Source: Acidobacteriaceae bacterium
GTDB lineage: Bacteria; Acidobacteriota; Terriglobia; Terriglobales; Acidobacteriaceae
Assembly (NCBI GenBank): GCA_028283625.1
Contig: JAPWKG010000014.1
Location: 1-64,000 of the forward strand
Direction of reading: 5' to 3'
DNA: 64,000 nucleotides
The position numbers and the translations under genes are program-made. The notes below the pieces were generated by a model. The model had not been told where the DNA came from and did not search any database. It worked only from the letters and a program-made list of their open reading frames with translations. Of this stretch, positions 1-8,481 are shown one piece after another. Every line of letters begins with the position of its first letter. Position 1 is the first letter of the stretch.

Positions 1-554
1 TGCTCGAAGCCAAGCGGCTCGAACGTCTGACGACCGATTTTCTTACCTATGCTCGGCCAGGGAGCGGGTCCTTTCGTCAAGTCGACGTTTCCGTACTCAT
101 CGGGTATATCGTGTCCATCGTGCAGCCTCATGCCTTGCAGAAGCACCTTCAAATTGATGCTACGGGGTGGGAGAGGTGCCAATTATTTGGTGACGAGGGA
201 CAGATACAACAGGCGCTTCTCAATCTGATGCGTAATGCAATCGAAGCCTCTCCGCAGAATGCGCGCATCTCGATCACGGTGGAGAGTGTCACTGAAGGGT
301 ACTTCCATATCCGGATTGAGAACGCCGGTAGCGCGATTCCATCCCACATCGTGCAGCACATCTTTGAGCCATTCTTTACCTCAAAAGAAGGCGGCACAGG
401 ACTTGGTCTTGCAATCGTCCGCAGCATCGTTGACAGGCACCGTGGCGAACTGATGTTGGAGCGGAACGATCCAGATCATATAGTTTTCACGATGGCGCTT
501 CCGATACTTGAACCGAACAAGGATGCTCAACTGCACCTCGATACGGAGTTTTAG
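1..554 (+). CDS. Sensor histidine kinase, C-terminal part (5' end outside window)
   Basis: The reading frame is open from the left edge and ends at a TAG at 552-554, so only the end of the protein is present. Visible are the last helix of the dimerisation domain (EAKRLERLTTDFLTYARPG) and a full HATPase_c domain with an N box (LLNLMRNAIEAS), a FEPFFTSKEGGTGLGLAI G-box region and a short tail. The phosphorylated histidine and sensor region lie upstream of the window. The stop is one base before the start of the NtrC-like regulator, so the two form a two-component operon. The HATPase type and NtrC partner resemble ZraS/NtrB-like kinases. Because metal-efflux genes follow, metal sensing is a reasonable inference but is not shown by the visible part. 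Confidence 0.9.
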   Translation, partial: LEAKRLERLTTDFLTYARPGSGSFRQVDVSVLIGYIVSIVQPHALQKHLQIDATGWERCQLFGDEGQIQQALLNLMRNAIEASPQNARISITVESVTEGYFHIRIENAGSAIPSHIVQHIFEPFFTSKEGGTGLGLAIVRSIVDRHRGELMLERNDPDHIVFTMALPILEPNKDAQLHLDTEF

Positions 555-555
555 A

Positions 556-1929
556 ATGGCCCGCGTTCTGATCGTTGAAGACGAACCCAACATGCGTAAG
601 GTGCTCATGGCGAATCTTCGTCAGGACGGACATCTTCTAGTAGAGGCTGCCACGCTCAAAGAGGGATTGCAGGCGGTCTATGGCAACGACTTCGACGTCG
701 TTTTGCTTGATCAAAAACTTCCTGACGGTGAGGGCACGGATGTACTCAAAGCGGTGCAGCAGTCGGAGCCATCCACTGCTGTAGTAATGCTGTCTGCCTA
801 TGGCACAGTGGAGCTCGCGGTGGAGGCGATGCGCATCGGCGCATTCGATTTCTTGACGAAGCCGTTTTCTCCGGACAATCTGCGCGCTATTGTTCATCGC
901 GCCGCGGAACGTTCGGCTTTGCATCGCGAGAACTACCTGCTGCGGAGCGCCGTCGATCGGCTGGAGGGGCAGTCGGAGATACGGGGTAGCAGTCTGGCCG
1001 CAGTCAAATTGCGTGAGCTGATCTCACGGGTCGGGCCTACGAGTGCGACGGTGCTCATCACAGGAGAGACCGGCACTGGAAAAGAACTAGTCGCGCGCGC
1101 GATCCATAAAAGCAGCGAGCGGGCGAACAAGCCTCTCATCAGCGTCAACTGCGCAGCGTTCTCCGAGACGCTGCTTGAGAGCGAGCTCTTTGGACATGAG
1201 CGAGGCGCCTTCACCGGCGCGGACAGAACGCGGTATGGTCTCTTTGAGGCTGCGCACGAGGGAACGCTCTTTCTTGATGAGGCTGGCGAGATGTCCCCTG
1301 CAGCGCAAGCGAAGCTGCTGCGCGTGCTGGCTGAGGGTAAGATAATGCGCCTCGGCTCTACGATGGCACGTGAAGTCGATGTTCGCGTTCTGGTTGCCAC
1401 TCACCGCGATCTAAGAAAGGAAGTGCAGGAAGGGCGGTTCCGCCAGGATCTGTACTACCGGCTGGCCATCGTGCCCATTCATGTTACGCCCTTGCGCGAG
1501 AGGACTGCGGACATTCCAGAGATTGCGGGATACCTGTTGCACCAGATTGCCAATGACCTTAAAACAGCAAAGCGAACGCTTCATTCTGACGCGGTGCAGC
1601 AACTGCTGACCTATAGCTTTCCCGGCAACGTGCGGGAGCTGCGTAACCTGCTGGAGCGTGCCTGCATTTTGACCAGCAGCCCGGAGATACTCTGGTTTGA
1701 TCTGCCCGAGGTAGTCGAGAACCTGACCGGAACGGGGTCCAGCCTCCCTCTCTTCCATGGAGCATCTTTGCCGGAGGAGTTTCATCTGCGGAGCACGCTT
1801 GCATCGTTGGAACGAAGCATCATCGAACAAACACTGGCAAAAACCAACGGCTCCAAAACAGAAGCAGCGCGCAGGCTAGGTCTTTCGAAGAGCGACCTCA
1901 GCTACAAACTGTCAAAATACAATCTGTAG
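556..1929 (+). CDS. NtrC-family sigma-54-dependent response regulator
   Basis: The start is the ATG at 556, which gives the canonical receiver start MARVLIVEDEP; an upstream in-frame start at 508 overlaps the kinase and is unlikely. Domains: receiver (about 1-120, VVLLDQKLPDG with the acceptor Asp, then FLTKPF), AAA+ sigma-54 activation domain (about 145-375) with Walker A GETGTGKE and the sigma-54-contacting loop GAFTGA, and a C-terminal Fis-type helix-turn-helix (TEAARRLGLSKSDLSYKL). It should be phosphorylated by the adjacent kinase and activate RNA polymerase-sigma-54. The next intergenic region holds an inverted repeat and a -24/-12-like promoter in front of the metal-efflux operon, which is the obvious target. 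Confidence 0.94.
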   Translation: MARVLIVEDEPNMRKVLMANLRQDGHLLVEAATLKEGLQAVYGNDFDVVLLDQKLPDGEGTDVLKAVQQSEPSTAVVMLSAYGTVELAVEAMRIGAFDFLTKPFSPDNLRAIVHRAAERSALHRENYLLRSAVDRLEGQSEIRGSSLAAVKLRELISRVGPTSATVLITGETGTGKELVARAIHKSSERANKPLISVNCAAFSETLLESELFGHERGAFTGADRTRYGLFEAAHEGTLFLDEAGEMSPAAQAKLLRVLAEGKIMRLGSTMAREVDVRVLVATHRDLRKEVQEGRFRQDLYYRLAIVPIHVTPLRERTADIPEIAGYLLHQIANDLKTAKRTLHSDAVQQLLTYSFPGNVRELRNLLERACILTSSPEILWFDLPEVVENLTGTGSSLPLFHGASLPEEFHLRSTLASLERSIIEQTLAKTNGSKTEAARRLGLSKSDLSYKLSKYNL

Positions 1930-1941
1930 CTGCCGTAGAAG

Positions 1942-1965
1942 AGGTGTTCAAAATCTTGAACACCT
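1942..1965. promoter_or_regulatory. Inverted repeat, candidate activator-binding site
   Basis: AGGTGTTCAA (1942-1951) and TTGAACACCT (1956-1965) are perfect 10-bp inverted arms around a 4-bp spacer. The site lies 13 bp after the stop of the NtrC-like gene and about 80 bp upstream of the sigma-54-like promoter, the usual place for an enhancer bound by such regulators. It has no following T-run, so a terminator role is less likely though possible. Confidence 0.6.
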
Positions 1966-2041
1966 GTTTGAATTCTCGCTGAAGTAGAGGCGAGACTGCT
2001 CCGAAATCACCCAATTCCCACCGATTTGACTGCACTTTGAT

Positions 2042-2058
2042 TTGGCCATTCGATTGCC
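2042..2058 (+). promoter_or_regulatory. Sigma-54 (-24/-12)-like promoter of the efflux operon
   Basis: TGGC at 2043-2046 and TTGC at 2054-2057 have the exact spacing of the RpoN consensus (TGGCAC-N5-TTGC); the less conserved bases between them differ. It lies just upstream of the TolC-like gene at 2077, leaving only a short leader with no clear Shine-Dalgarno. The call rests on spacing, the two core dinucleotides and the preceding NtrC-type activator. Confidence 0.5.
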
Positions 2059-2076
2059 TTTGCCTCTAGCAAACGT

Positions 2077-3327
2077 ATGAGGCAAACGATCAACAAGGCA
2101 TTGACATTCCTGGCAGTCGGGGCCTCTCTCCTGGCTCATTCTGCAGAGTGTCTTCTTGCACAGAACTCGCCGCAGGAGCTCTCTCTGCACGACGCACTTA
2201 CGTCCGCATTGGCGAAGAGGCCTGAATTACGAGCTGCGACGCAGACGGAGGAGTCTGCAGTCCAGTTGCGTCGCCAGGCTCGCATCATTCCCAACCCGCG
2301 ACTCTTCTATCAATCGGAGAACCTTCGTCCGGGGGCAGACTTCACTCAGGATGTTGATACTTTTGCGTACGCCAGCCAGATACTCGAAGTATCGGGTCGG
2401 CGTGGCGCTCGCATCGCTGTGGCGGATAGCGGCATTCATGGTGCGCAGCTTGCCCTGAAGCAGCAACAGAGGATCATTGAGCTACGCGTAGCACAGGCTT
2501 ATTGGGACGCGCTGCGACTACAGTACCTGCGAATGCTGGCGGAACAGAGCGTCGGATACTATCGCGAGATTCTTGACTACCACCAGAAGCGTTTCAATGA
2601 GGGTAAGATCGCCGCGGTTGATCTCCTTCGTGTACGGCTGGAGGAGATTCGCGCCGAGACGAGCGTAGACTCGAGTCGCCTCGCCGAGGCACAGGCAAAA
2701 CAGAGACTAGCTCGCGAAATGGGTCTGACAGCAGCGGACAACTGGAAGCTCAGTGAATCCTTTGAGGAGCTGAATCCGCCGAAGGAACCTGTCAGCGCGA
2801 ATAACCCTCAGGACGAGCGCATTGAAGTAAAGCAAGCGCAACAGGCGATTGATGCGGCACGCGCCAATCTAATGACGCAGAAGGCGCAGGGCAGACCCGA
2901 CATCGATGCCCTGTTCGGATATAAGCGCACGTCGGGCCTCGATACGATGATCGCTGGTTTTCAGGTGAATCTGCCGATCTTCGATCGCAACCAGGGTGCT
3001 ACGGCTTCCGCGCGATCGAGTGTAGAAGCGAGCCAGTCGATGCTTGCCGCGGTACGGCAGCAGAGCGCCAGCGATCTCGCTCTAGCGCGTATGTCCTACG
3101 ACACATGGCGGCGTCAGGTCTCGGAGCGCTACCTCCCTCTGCTTGATCAGGCCGTCGATATCGCGAATATCTCGCGTGCTGCCTATCGTGAGGGAGGCAC
3201 AGACCTGCTCCGATTGCTGGATGCGGAGCGGCTGCGTGTGGACGCGCAGAGTTCCTGGGTGGAGGCGCTGGGCAACTATCACCAGAGTGTCCTTTCGCTG
3301 GAGTACGCTGAGGGGCTTGAGCCATGA
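2077..3327 (+). CDS. Outer-membrane efflux protein, TolC/CzcC family
   Basis: A 416-residue protein with an N-terminal signal peptide (hydrophobic run LTFLAVGASLLAHSAECLLA) followed by two coiled-coil-rich OEP repeats typical of TolC-like channels (for example LSLHDALTSALAKRPELRAA at the start of repeat 1, and ERIEVKQAQQAIDAARANL in repeat 2). It should form the trimeric outer-membrane duct of a tripartite metal exporter. It is the first gene of a three-gene operon with the membrane-fusion protein and the RND pump, and its stop overlaps an ATGA in the next reading frame. The tight order outer-membrane, fusion, pump matches czcCBA/cusCBA arrangements. Confidence 0.9.
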   Translation: MRQTINKALTFLAVGASLLAHSAECLLAQNSPQELSLHDALTSALAKRPELRAATQTEESAVQLRRQARIIPNPRLFYQSENLRPGADFTQDVDTFAYASQILEVSGRRGARIAVADSGIHGAQLALKQQQRIIELRVAQAYWDALRLQYLRMLAEQSVGYYREILDYHQKRFNEGKIAAVDLLRVRLEEIRAETSVDSSRLAEAQAKQRLAREMGLTAADNWKLSESFEELNPPKEPVSANNPQDERIEVKQAQQAIDAARANLMTQKAQGRPDIDALFGYKRTSGLDTMIAGFQVNLPIFDRNQGATASARSSVEASQSMLAAVRQQSASDLALARMSYDTWRRQVSERYLPLLDQAVDIANISRAAYREGGTDLLRLLDAERLRVDAQSSWVEALGNYHQSVLSLEYAEGLEP

Positions 3328-3389
3328 ACAACGAAACCGATCTGAGACTGAGACATTTAATGAGACTGCCAATCGAGCAACGAGGGTTC

Positions 3390-4628
3390 ATGCGGCATAC
3401 CAACGCGATGCTGACTCTCGCAGGGCTGTTCACTATCACAGGTTTCGCATGCGGATGTCACCGCTCGCCAGCAAGCGGAGCCAATGCGCAAGTGAATACA
3501 ACGAGCGAGTTGGCCACCTCGAAGAGTACCTCCGAAGGCGCGGAGATCGTGTTGCCCGTGGCAGAACAGCGAGGGATCATTGCCACCACCACACTCACTG
3601 CTCAGAACGAGCCGGCGCTGTTGCAGTTCCCGGGAAGAATTGTATTGCCCGATAACGAGAGCTGGCGTGTCGGCGTGTTGACGACAGGCCGCATCGAACG
3701 CGTATATGCCAACTTGGGCGACTATGTGCACAAGGGTGCCATTCTGGCACGGATGCACAGCCACGATGTGCACGAGGCGCGGGCAGCCTATGCCATGGCC
3801 CTTGCCGAGAAGACTCGGCTGCAATCCGCTGAGTCGCTCGCCCAGATAAACGACGACCGCATGCAAAGGCTGTATGCCTTACGCGCTGCTTCGGTCGAAC
3901 AGACCGAGCAGATGCGGCAGGAGCTGGTTAACGCAAAGACAGCGCTGGCAAATGGAATGACTGACGTAGTCCGTAGCAAAACACATCTTGAGGAGAACCT
4001 CGGTATCCCTGCAGATCTGCCACCGAACGCCAGTGATGAGACCGCGGAGCTGATTCCGATCATCGCTCCGGCAAGTGGATATGTCCTGCAGAAAAATGTG
4101 ACCCCGGGCACGACGGTGGCGCCGGCGACAGACATCTTCGTCCTAGGGGACACAAAGCACTTGTGGATGCTCGCCTCTGTTGGCCAGGACCTATTGAGCG
4201 GATTGAGGGTCGGGCAAAGCGCATGGGTAACGCTTCCTGGAGTTCCAGGCCAGCGCTTTACCGGGCGAATTAGTAATCTCGGCCAGGAGTTCGATCCAAC
4301 TACGCGGCGGCTTCAGGTCCGTATCGATCTCGAGCACCCCGGCGCCATTTTGCGTCCCGAGATGCTGGCAACGGCGGAGATCGCGGTTGGTAAAACGTCG
4401 CCTGTCATCGTCATCGCGCCTGAGGCCGTGCAGCAGGTGAACGGACAGGACGCCGTCTTCGTCCAGAAGTCGGCCGACCGCTTCGTGCTGCGTCCGGTAC
4501 GTGTGAGCAATTCGATCAACGGCAAGGTCGTTCTCGCTGAGGGAGTTCGGACAGGCGAAGAGGTTGTAACGCAGGGCAGCTTTCTCCTGAAATCACAGTT
4601 TCTTAAAGCTTCCATGCAGGGAGATTAA
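3390..4628 (+). CDS. Periplasmic membrane-fusion protein, CzcB/HlyD family
   Basis: The adaptor linking the RND pump to the outer-membrane channel. The chosen ATG at 3390 has a GAGGG ribosome-binding site a few bases upstream and starts directly with a signal sequence ending in GFACGC, which looks lipoprotein-like; starts at 3324 (overlapping the preceding stop) or 3360 are possible. The body shows a lipoyl/barrel-sandwich half (GRIERVYANLGDYVHKGAILA), an alpha-helical hairpin, the second half (APASGYVLQKNVTPGTTV) and the beta-barrel/membrane-proximal region (FTGRISNLGQEFDPTTRRLQ). No His- or Met-rich metal-binding tail is visible, so the metal cannot be read from this protein. Confidence 0.9.
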   Translation: MRHTNAMLTLAGLFTITGFACGCHRSPASGANAQVNTTSELATSKSTSEGAEIVLPVAEQRGIIATTTLTAQNEPALLQFPGRIVLPDNESWRVGVLTTGRIERVYANLGDYVHKGAILARMHSHDVHEARAAYAMALAEKTRLQSAESLAQINDDRMQRLYALRAASVEQTEQMRQELVNAKTALANGMTDVVRSKTHLEENLGIPADLPPNASDETAELIPIIAPASGYVLQKNVTPGTTVAPATDIFVLGDTKHLWMLASVGQDLLSGLRVGQSAWVTLPGVPGQRFTGRISNLGQEFDPTTRRLQVRIDLEHPGAILRPEMLATAEIAVGKTSPVIVIAPEAVQQVNGQDAVFVQKSADRFVLRPVRVSNSINGKVVLAEGVRTGEEVVTQGSFLLKSQFLKASMQGD

Positions 4629-4633
4629 TACAC

Positions 4634-7600
4634 GTGTTCGGTAGGATCCTCACGTTTTCTCTGGCTCATCGTTGGGTCGTGCTGCTTGGTGTTCTGGCCT
4701 TGGTTGGGGTTGGAAGCTGGGCAGTCAGCACGATCCCGGTCGACGCCTTTCCCGACCTGACCAACAACCAGGTAGTGATTGTGACCGATGCACCGTCGAT
4801 GCCTCCTTCGGAGGTCGAGCAGCTCGTCACCTACCCCATCGAACGCACGTTGATGGGCATGCCGAAGCAACAGGAGGTGCGCTCGCTCTCGAAGCTCGGT
4901 CTCTCGATGGTGACCGTGGTCTTCGACGACTCGGTGCCCACTTACTTCGCTCGCCAGCTCGTCAACGAACGCCTGCAACAGGTCACTACTTCTCTTCCGA
5001 TCGGAATACAGCCCATCCTGAGTCCGCCATCTACGGCCTTCGGAGAGCTCTACCAGTACACGCTGAAGGGTACTGGGCTCACTCCCATGCAGTTGAAGGA
5101 GGTGCAGGAGTGGCAGATAAAACCGTCGCTGCGAACCATTCCCGGAGTCAGTGATGTCAATACATGGGGCGGAGAAACAAGGCAATATCAGATCAAGGTC
5201 GATCCGGCCCTCCTCCAGCAATATGGGTTGACGCTCAAAGACGTGGCCATGCGCGTAGTCGAGAACAATACCAACTTTGGTGGAGGCTACATCGAGCATG
5301 CCTATGAACAGTACACGATGCGCGGATGGGGCCGAACGTCGAATGTCGATGAGATCGGAAAGATTGTTCTGCTTGCCAATCAGGGCGCGCCGGTCCTGCT
5401 TCGAGATGTCGCCGAAGTAAAGATCGGTCCGGCTCCCCGCCAGGGAGCCGTGCTGCGTAGCGGCGAGTCCATCTCTGGTATGGTCATTATGCTGAAGGGC
5501 GAGAACGGCAAACAGGTCATAGAGCAAGTCAAACAGAAGATCGCAGCCATGCACCTCCCTGCTGGGATCACCCTTGAGCCCTTCTACGACCAATCCACCG
5601 TCATCGATGGGACCATTCATACCGTTGAGCACAATCTCTTCGAAGGTTTCATCCTCGTTACGGTCGTTCTATTACTGTTTCTCGGCAGCTTCCGTGCCGC
5701 TCTCGTTACGGCTTCGATCATTCCCCTTTCGCTGCTTTTCAGCTTCCTCGGAATGAAGCTCTTCGGAATCAGTGCGAACCTAATGAGCCTGGGAGCCATC
5801 GATTTCGGGATGATTGTTGACGGTGCCGTGGTCATGATGGAGAACTCCGTGCACCGAATGCACGAACAGGGCGATCAAGAAGATGGAATCACCTCTATCG
5901 CAACCGCAGGCCTGGAGGTCGCTCGCCCCATGGCGTTCGGAGTCGGGATTATCATCGCTGTCTATCTTCCGATCCTCTTTCTTCAGGGTCTGGAAGGGCG
6001 CATGTTCCGGCCGATGGCGATTACGGTATGTACGGCACTGCTGGGCTCGCTGCTGCTTGCCCTCACGGTGATTCCGGTTCTCAGCTCGTTTGTGTTTCGT
6101 AATGGCCTTCGCCGCAAGAAGAAGGAAACAAATACACATCACTGGATGGATCGATTGACTGTTCACTATACGGCCGGCCTGTCGTGGGTGATTCGCCATC
6201 GCGCCGTTGTCATTGGGGCAATGGTCGTGGTCATGATCGTTTCGCTGGCCTCGCTCGCTTTTATCGGCACCGAGTTTATGCCGCGTCTGGACGAAGGATC
6301 GATCCTGGTGGAGACGCGCAAGCTCCCCGGCATCTCGCTTACAGACTCCATCGAAATCTCAAAACGGGTAGAGAAGGCGCTGCGGTTCTTCCCAGAGATT
6401 CAGGATGTGACAACCAAGATCGGCAGGCCGGACTTCGCGACCGAGGCCATGGGGATCAACGAAGGCGATGTCTATGTTGCACTGGCTCCTGAAACGAAGT
6501 GGAGATTCCACTCGAAGGAAGAGCTCATTGATGCCATGGATAAGTCACTATCCCAGATTCCGGGCATAAATTATGACTTTACCCAGCCCATGGCCATGCG
6601 TCTCGATGAAACGGTCTCAGGAGTGAAGGCCGATCTGGCCATCAAGATCTTTGGAGACGACTTCCAGCAGCTCGACTCGCTGGCGCAGCAGATACTGCGC
6701 CAGGTCAACGGAGTGCGCGGAGCTGCCGATGCCCAGATGGAGATCAACTCGGGCGTTGCGGAGCTCAGCGTAAAGATTCGCAGGGATGCACTCGCGCGTT
6801 ATGGCCTGAATGTCTCCGATGTGCAGCAAGTTGTGGAAGCAGGTGCTTCGGGAGGTGTGATCTCTGAGGTGATCGAAGGCCAACGCCGCTACACCATCGC
6901 TCTACGCTTGCCGGACCGCTACCGCTCGGATATCGCCTCCATGCGCGAGATTCCCTTGCACGCTCCCGGAGGAGAGACCGTCGCGCTCGGCCTGGTTGCC
7001 GACGTAGAGGTAACGCGCGGCGCTGAGAAGATCAACCGCGAGCAGGGACAGCGGCGCATCGTTGTCATGTCTAACGTCAGGGGGCGCGATCTTGGCAGCT
7101 TCGTCGCCGAGGTCCAGCAAAAGGTTGGCCACAATGTGCAGTTGCCGGCCGGTTACACGATTACCTACGGTGGCCAGTTTGAGAACCAGCAGCGCGCCAT
7201 GCAACGGCTTCTACTGGTAATTCCGCTGGCACTCGGAGTTGTCTGCGGCCTGCTCTATATGACCTTCCATTCCTTCAGGCAGGCGATGCTGATCCTGGTC
7301 AATGTACCGTTCGCACTTGTGGGAGGCATTGCCGCACTGTGGCTTTTTCATCTCAACCTGAATCTTTCGGCGTCGGTCGGCTTTATCGCTCTGCTGGGGG
7401 TTGCGGTGCTTAACGGTGTGGTGCTGGTCAGTTCCATCAATCAATTGAGAGACGATGGCGAGTCCCTGGATTGCGCGGTGCTGAATGGAGCTACTCGCCG
7501 CCTGAGACCTGTACTGATGACTGCCCTTGTGGCCAGCCTGGGATTCGTCCCTATGGCGATCTCCACATCAACTGGGGCTGAAGTACAACGTCCGCTGGCA

Positions 7601-7738
7601 ATTGTTGTGATCGGTGGATTGGTTAGCTCCACCTTGCTGACCCTGTTCCTTCTGCCAACGATCTACGAGTGGTTCGACCGACGCGGTCCTGCGAGAGATT
7701 ACAAGACCGAGCCCAGAGAAAGTACCATTTCACGCTAG
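4634..7738 (+). CDS. czcA: Heavy-metal efflux RND pump, CzcA type
   Basis: A 1034-residue inner-membrane RND transporter starting at a GTG six bases after the fusion-protein stop. N-terminal helix followed by the VDAFPDLTNNQVVI signature of heavy-metal RND pumps, two large periplasmic loops and twelve predicted membrane helices. The fourth helix carries DFGMIVDGAVVMMEN, giving acidic residues D390, D396 and E403 with the same spacing as the proton-path residues of Cupriavidus CzcA (D402/D408/E415). CusA-type Cu/Ag pumps lack this DFG...DGA pattern, so divalent cations (Zn, Co, Cd, Ni) are the likely substrates. That assignment is a family inference; the exact metal is not determined. Confidence 0.92.
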   Translation: MFGRILTFSLAHRWVVLLGVLALVGVGSWAVSTIPVDAFPDLTNNQVVIVTDAPSMPPSEVEQLVTYPIERTLMGMPKQQEVRSLSKLGLSMVTVVFDDSVPTYFARQLVNERLQQVTTSLPIGIQPILSPPSTAFGELYQYTLKGTGLTPMQLKEVQEWQIKPSLRTIPGVSDVNTWGGETRQYQIKVDPALLQQYGLTLKDVAMRVVENNTNFGGGYIEHAYEQYTMRGWGRTSNVDEIGKIVLLANQGAPVLLRDVAEVKIGPAPRQGAVLRSGESISGMVIMLKGENGKQVIEQVKQKIAAMHLPAGITLEPFYDQSTVIDGTIHTVEHNLFEGFILVTVVLLLFLGSFRAALVTASIIPLSLLFSFLGMKLFGISANLMSLGAIDFGMIVDGAVVMMENSVHRMHEQGDQEDGITSIATAGLEVARPMAFGVGIIIAVYLPILFLQGLEGRMFRPMAITVCTALLGSLLLALTVIPVLSSFVFRNGLRRKKKETNTHHWMDRLTVHYTAGLSWVIRHRAVVIGAMVVVMIVSLASLAFIGTEFMPRLDEGSILVETRKLPGISLTDSIEISKRVEKALRFFPEIQDVTTKIGRPDFATEAMGINEGDVYVALAPETKWRFHSKEELIDAMDKSLSQIPGINYDFTQPMAMRLDETVSGVKADLAIKIFGDDFQQLDSLAQQILRQVNGVRGAADAQMEINSGVAELSVKIRRDALARYGLNVSDVQQVVEAGASGGVISEVIEGQRRYTIALRLPDRYRSDIASMREIPLHAPGGETVALGLVADVEVTRGAEKINREQGQRRIVVMSNVRGRDLGSFVAEVQQKVGHNVQLPAGYTITYGGQFENQQRAMQRLLLVIPLALGVVCGLLYMTFHSFRQAMLILVNVPFALVGGIAALWLFHLNLNLSASVGFIALLGVAVLNGVVLVSSINQLRDDGESLDCAVLNGATRRLRPVLMTALVASLGFVPMAISTSTGAEVQRPLAIVVIGGLVSSTLLTLFLLPTIYEWFDRRGPARDYKTEPRESTISR

Positions 7739-7880
7739 TGTTCCTGAGTTATACATAACTTGAATAATGCTGAGCGATGGTGCATCGTGGAATATGGCAT
7801 TAGGCCGTTCCACCAAACCGCTGCATATCACGGCTGAGGAGAAGCAAAGCTGACGATGTTGGCGCGGCGTGCCCAGACAA

Positions 7881-8444
7881 TTATTTCGAGGTTTTGCCCA
7901 CTAAATTCAGGTCGATATCGACGTTGTTCTCCGCTTTCCAAAAAAGAAAACTCGGATTTTTCAGGCCCCAATCAACATAAGGAACGGCAAAGTGAGCTTT
8001 CACCATAGTCTTTTGTCCGTCCATCTGAATTTGCATTGAGATCGTGAGGTCGTGAGCTACCCCCAACAACGTGAATACTCCACGTACTTGAATGCTTGAA
8101 GTCCCTGAAGACACAATATTCCCTTGATAGCTCTTTGGAGCGAAAGACACGAAGGCGAATTGATCGGTCTTGAGGACATCTTTATTCATCTTCTTGTCGC
8201 GACTATCGTTGCCAGTCTTTCCGCTACCTGCTGCGACAATCACCATGCCGGATATCTGGTGGGCAGAGCGGTCGAAGTCTACTGAGCCGGATTGAACGTG
8301 GAAGGAACCGCTGACAACCTCATGGGTTGTGTTGAGCTTCATTCGCACTTCGCTCGCGTCCGGGGTCACTGAAAACGTCTGATGCTGACCAAAGGCCGCA
8401 GGCATCGCGATCATTGCAAGCATGGTCGATATAAGTAGCTTCAT
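7881..8444 (-). CDS. YceI-family periplasmic lipid-binding-like protein
   Basis: About 187 residues with a signal peptide (MKLLISTMLAMIAMPAAFG) and a YceI fold pattern: FSVTPDASEVRMKLNTTHEVVSGSF near the start, DKKMNKDVLKTDQFAFVSF in the middle and repeated beta strands. The ATG at 8444 was chosen because AGGAGGTG sits about 7 bases upstream; the GTG at 8453 overlaps that ribosome-binding site. YceI proteins are lipocalin-like and bind polyprenyl or quinone-like lipids. It lies downstream of an FAD reductase and near a type III polyketide synthase, so carriage of a lipid or polyketide product is possible but not shown. Confidence 0.85.
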   Translation of the reverse strand: MKLLISTMLAMIAMPAAFGQHQTFSVTPDASEVRMKLNTTHEVVSGSFHVQSGSVDFDRSAHQISGMVIVAAGSGKTGNDSRDKKMNKDVLKTDQFAFVSFAPKSYQGNIVSSGTSSIQVRGVFTLLGVAHDLTISMQIQMDGQKTMVKAHFAVPYVDWGLKNPSFLFWKAENNVDIDLNLVGKTSK

Positions 8445-8481
8445 CCGATTCACCTCCTAGTCGTCTTGAAATACACAGGCT

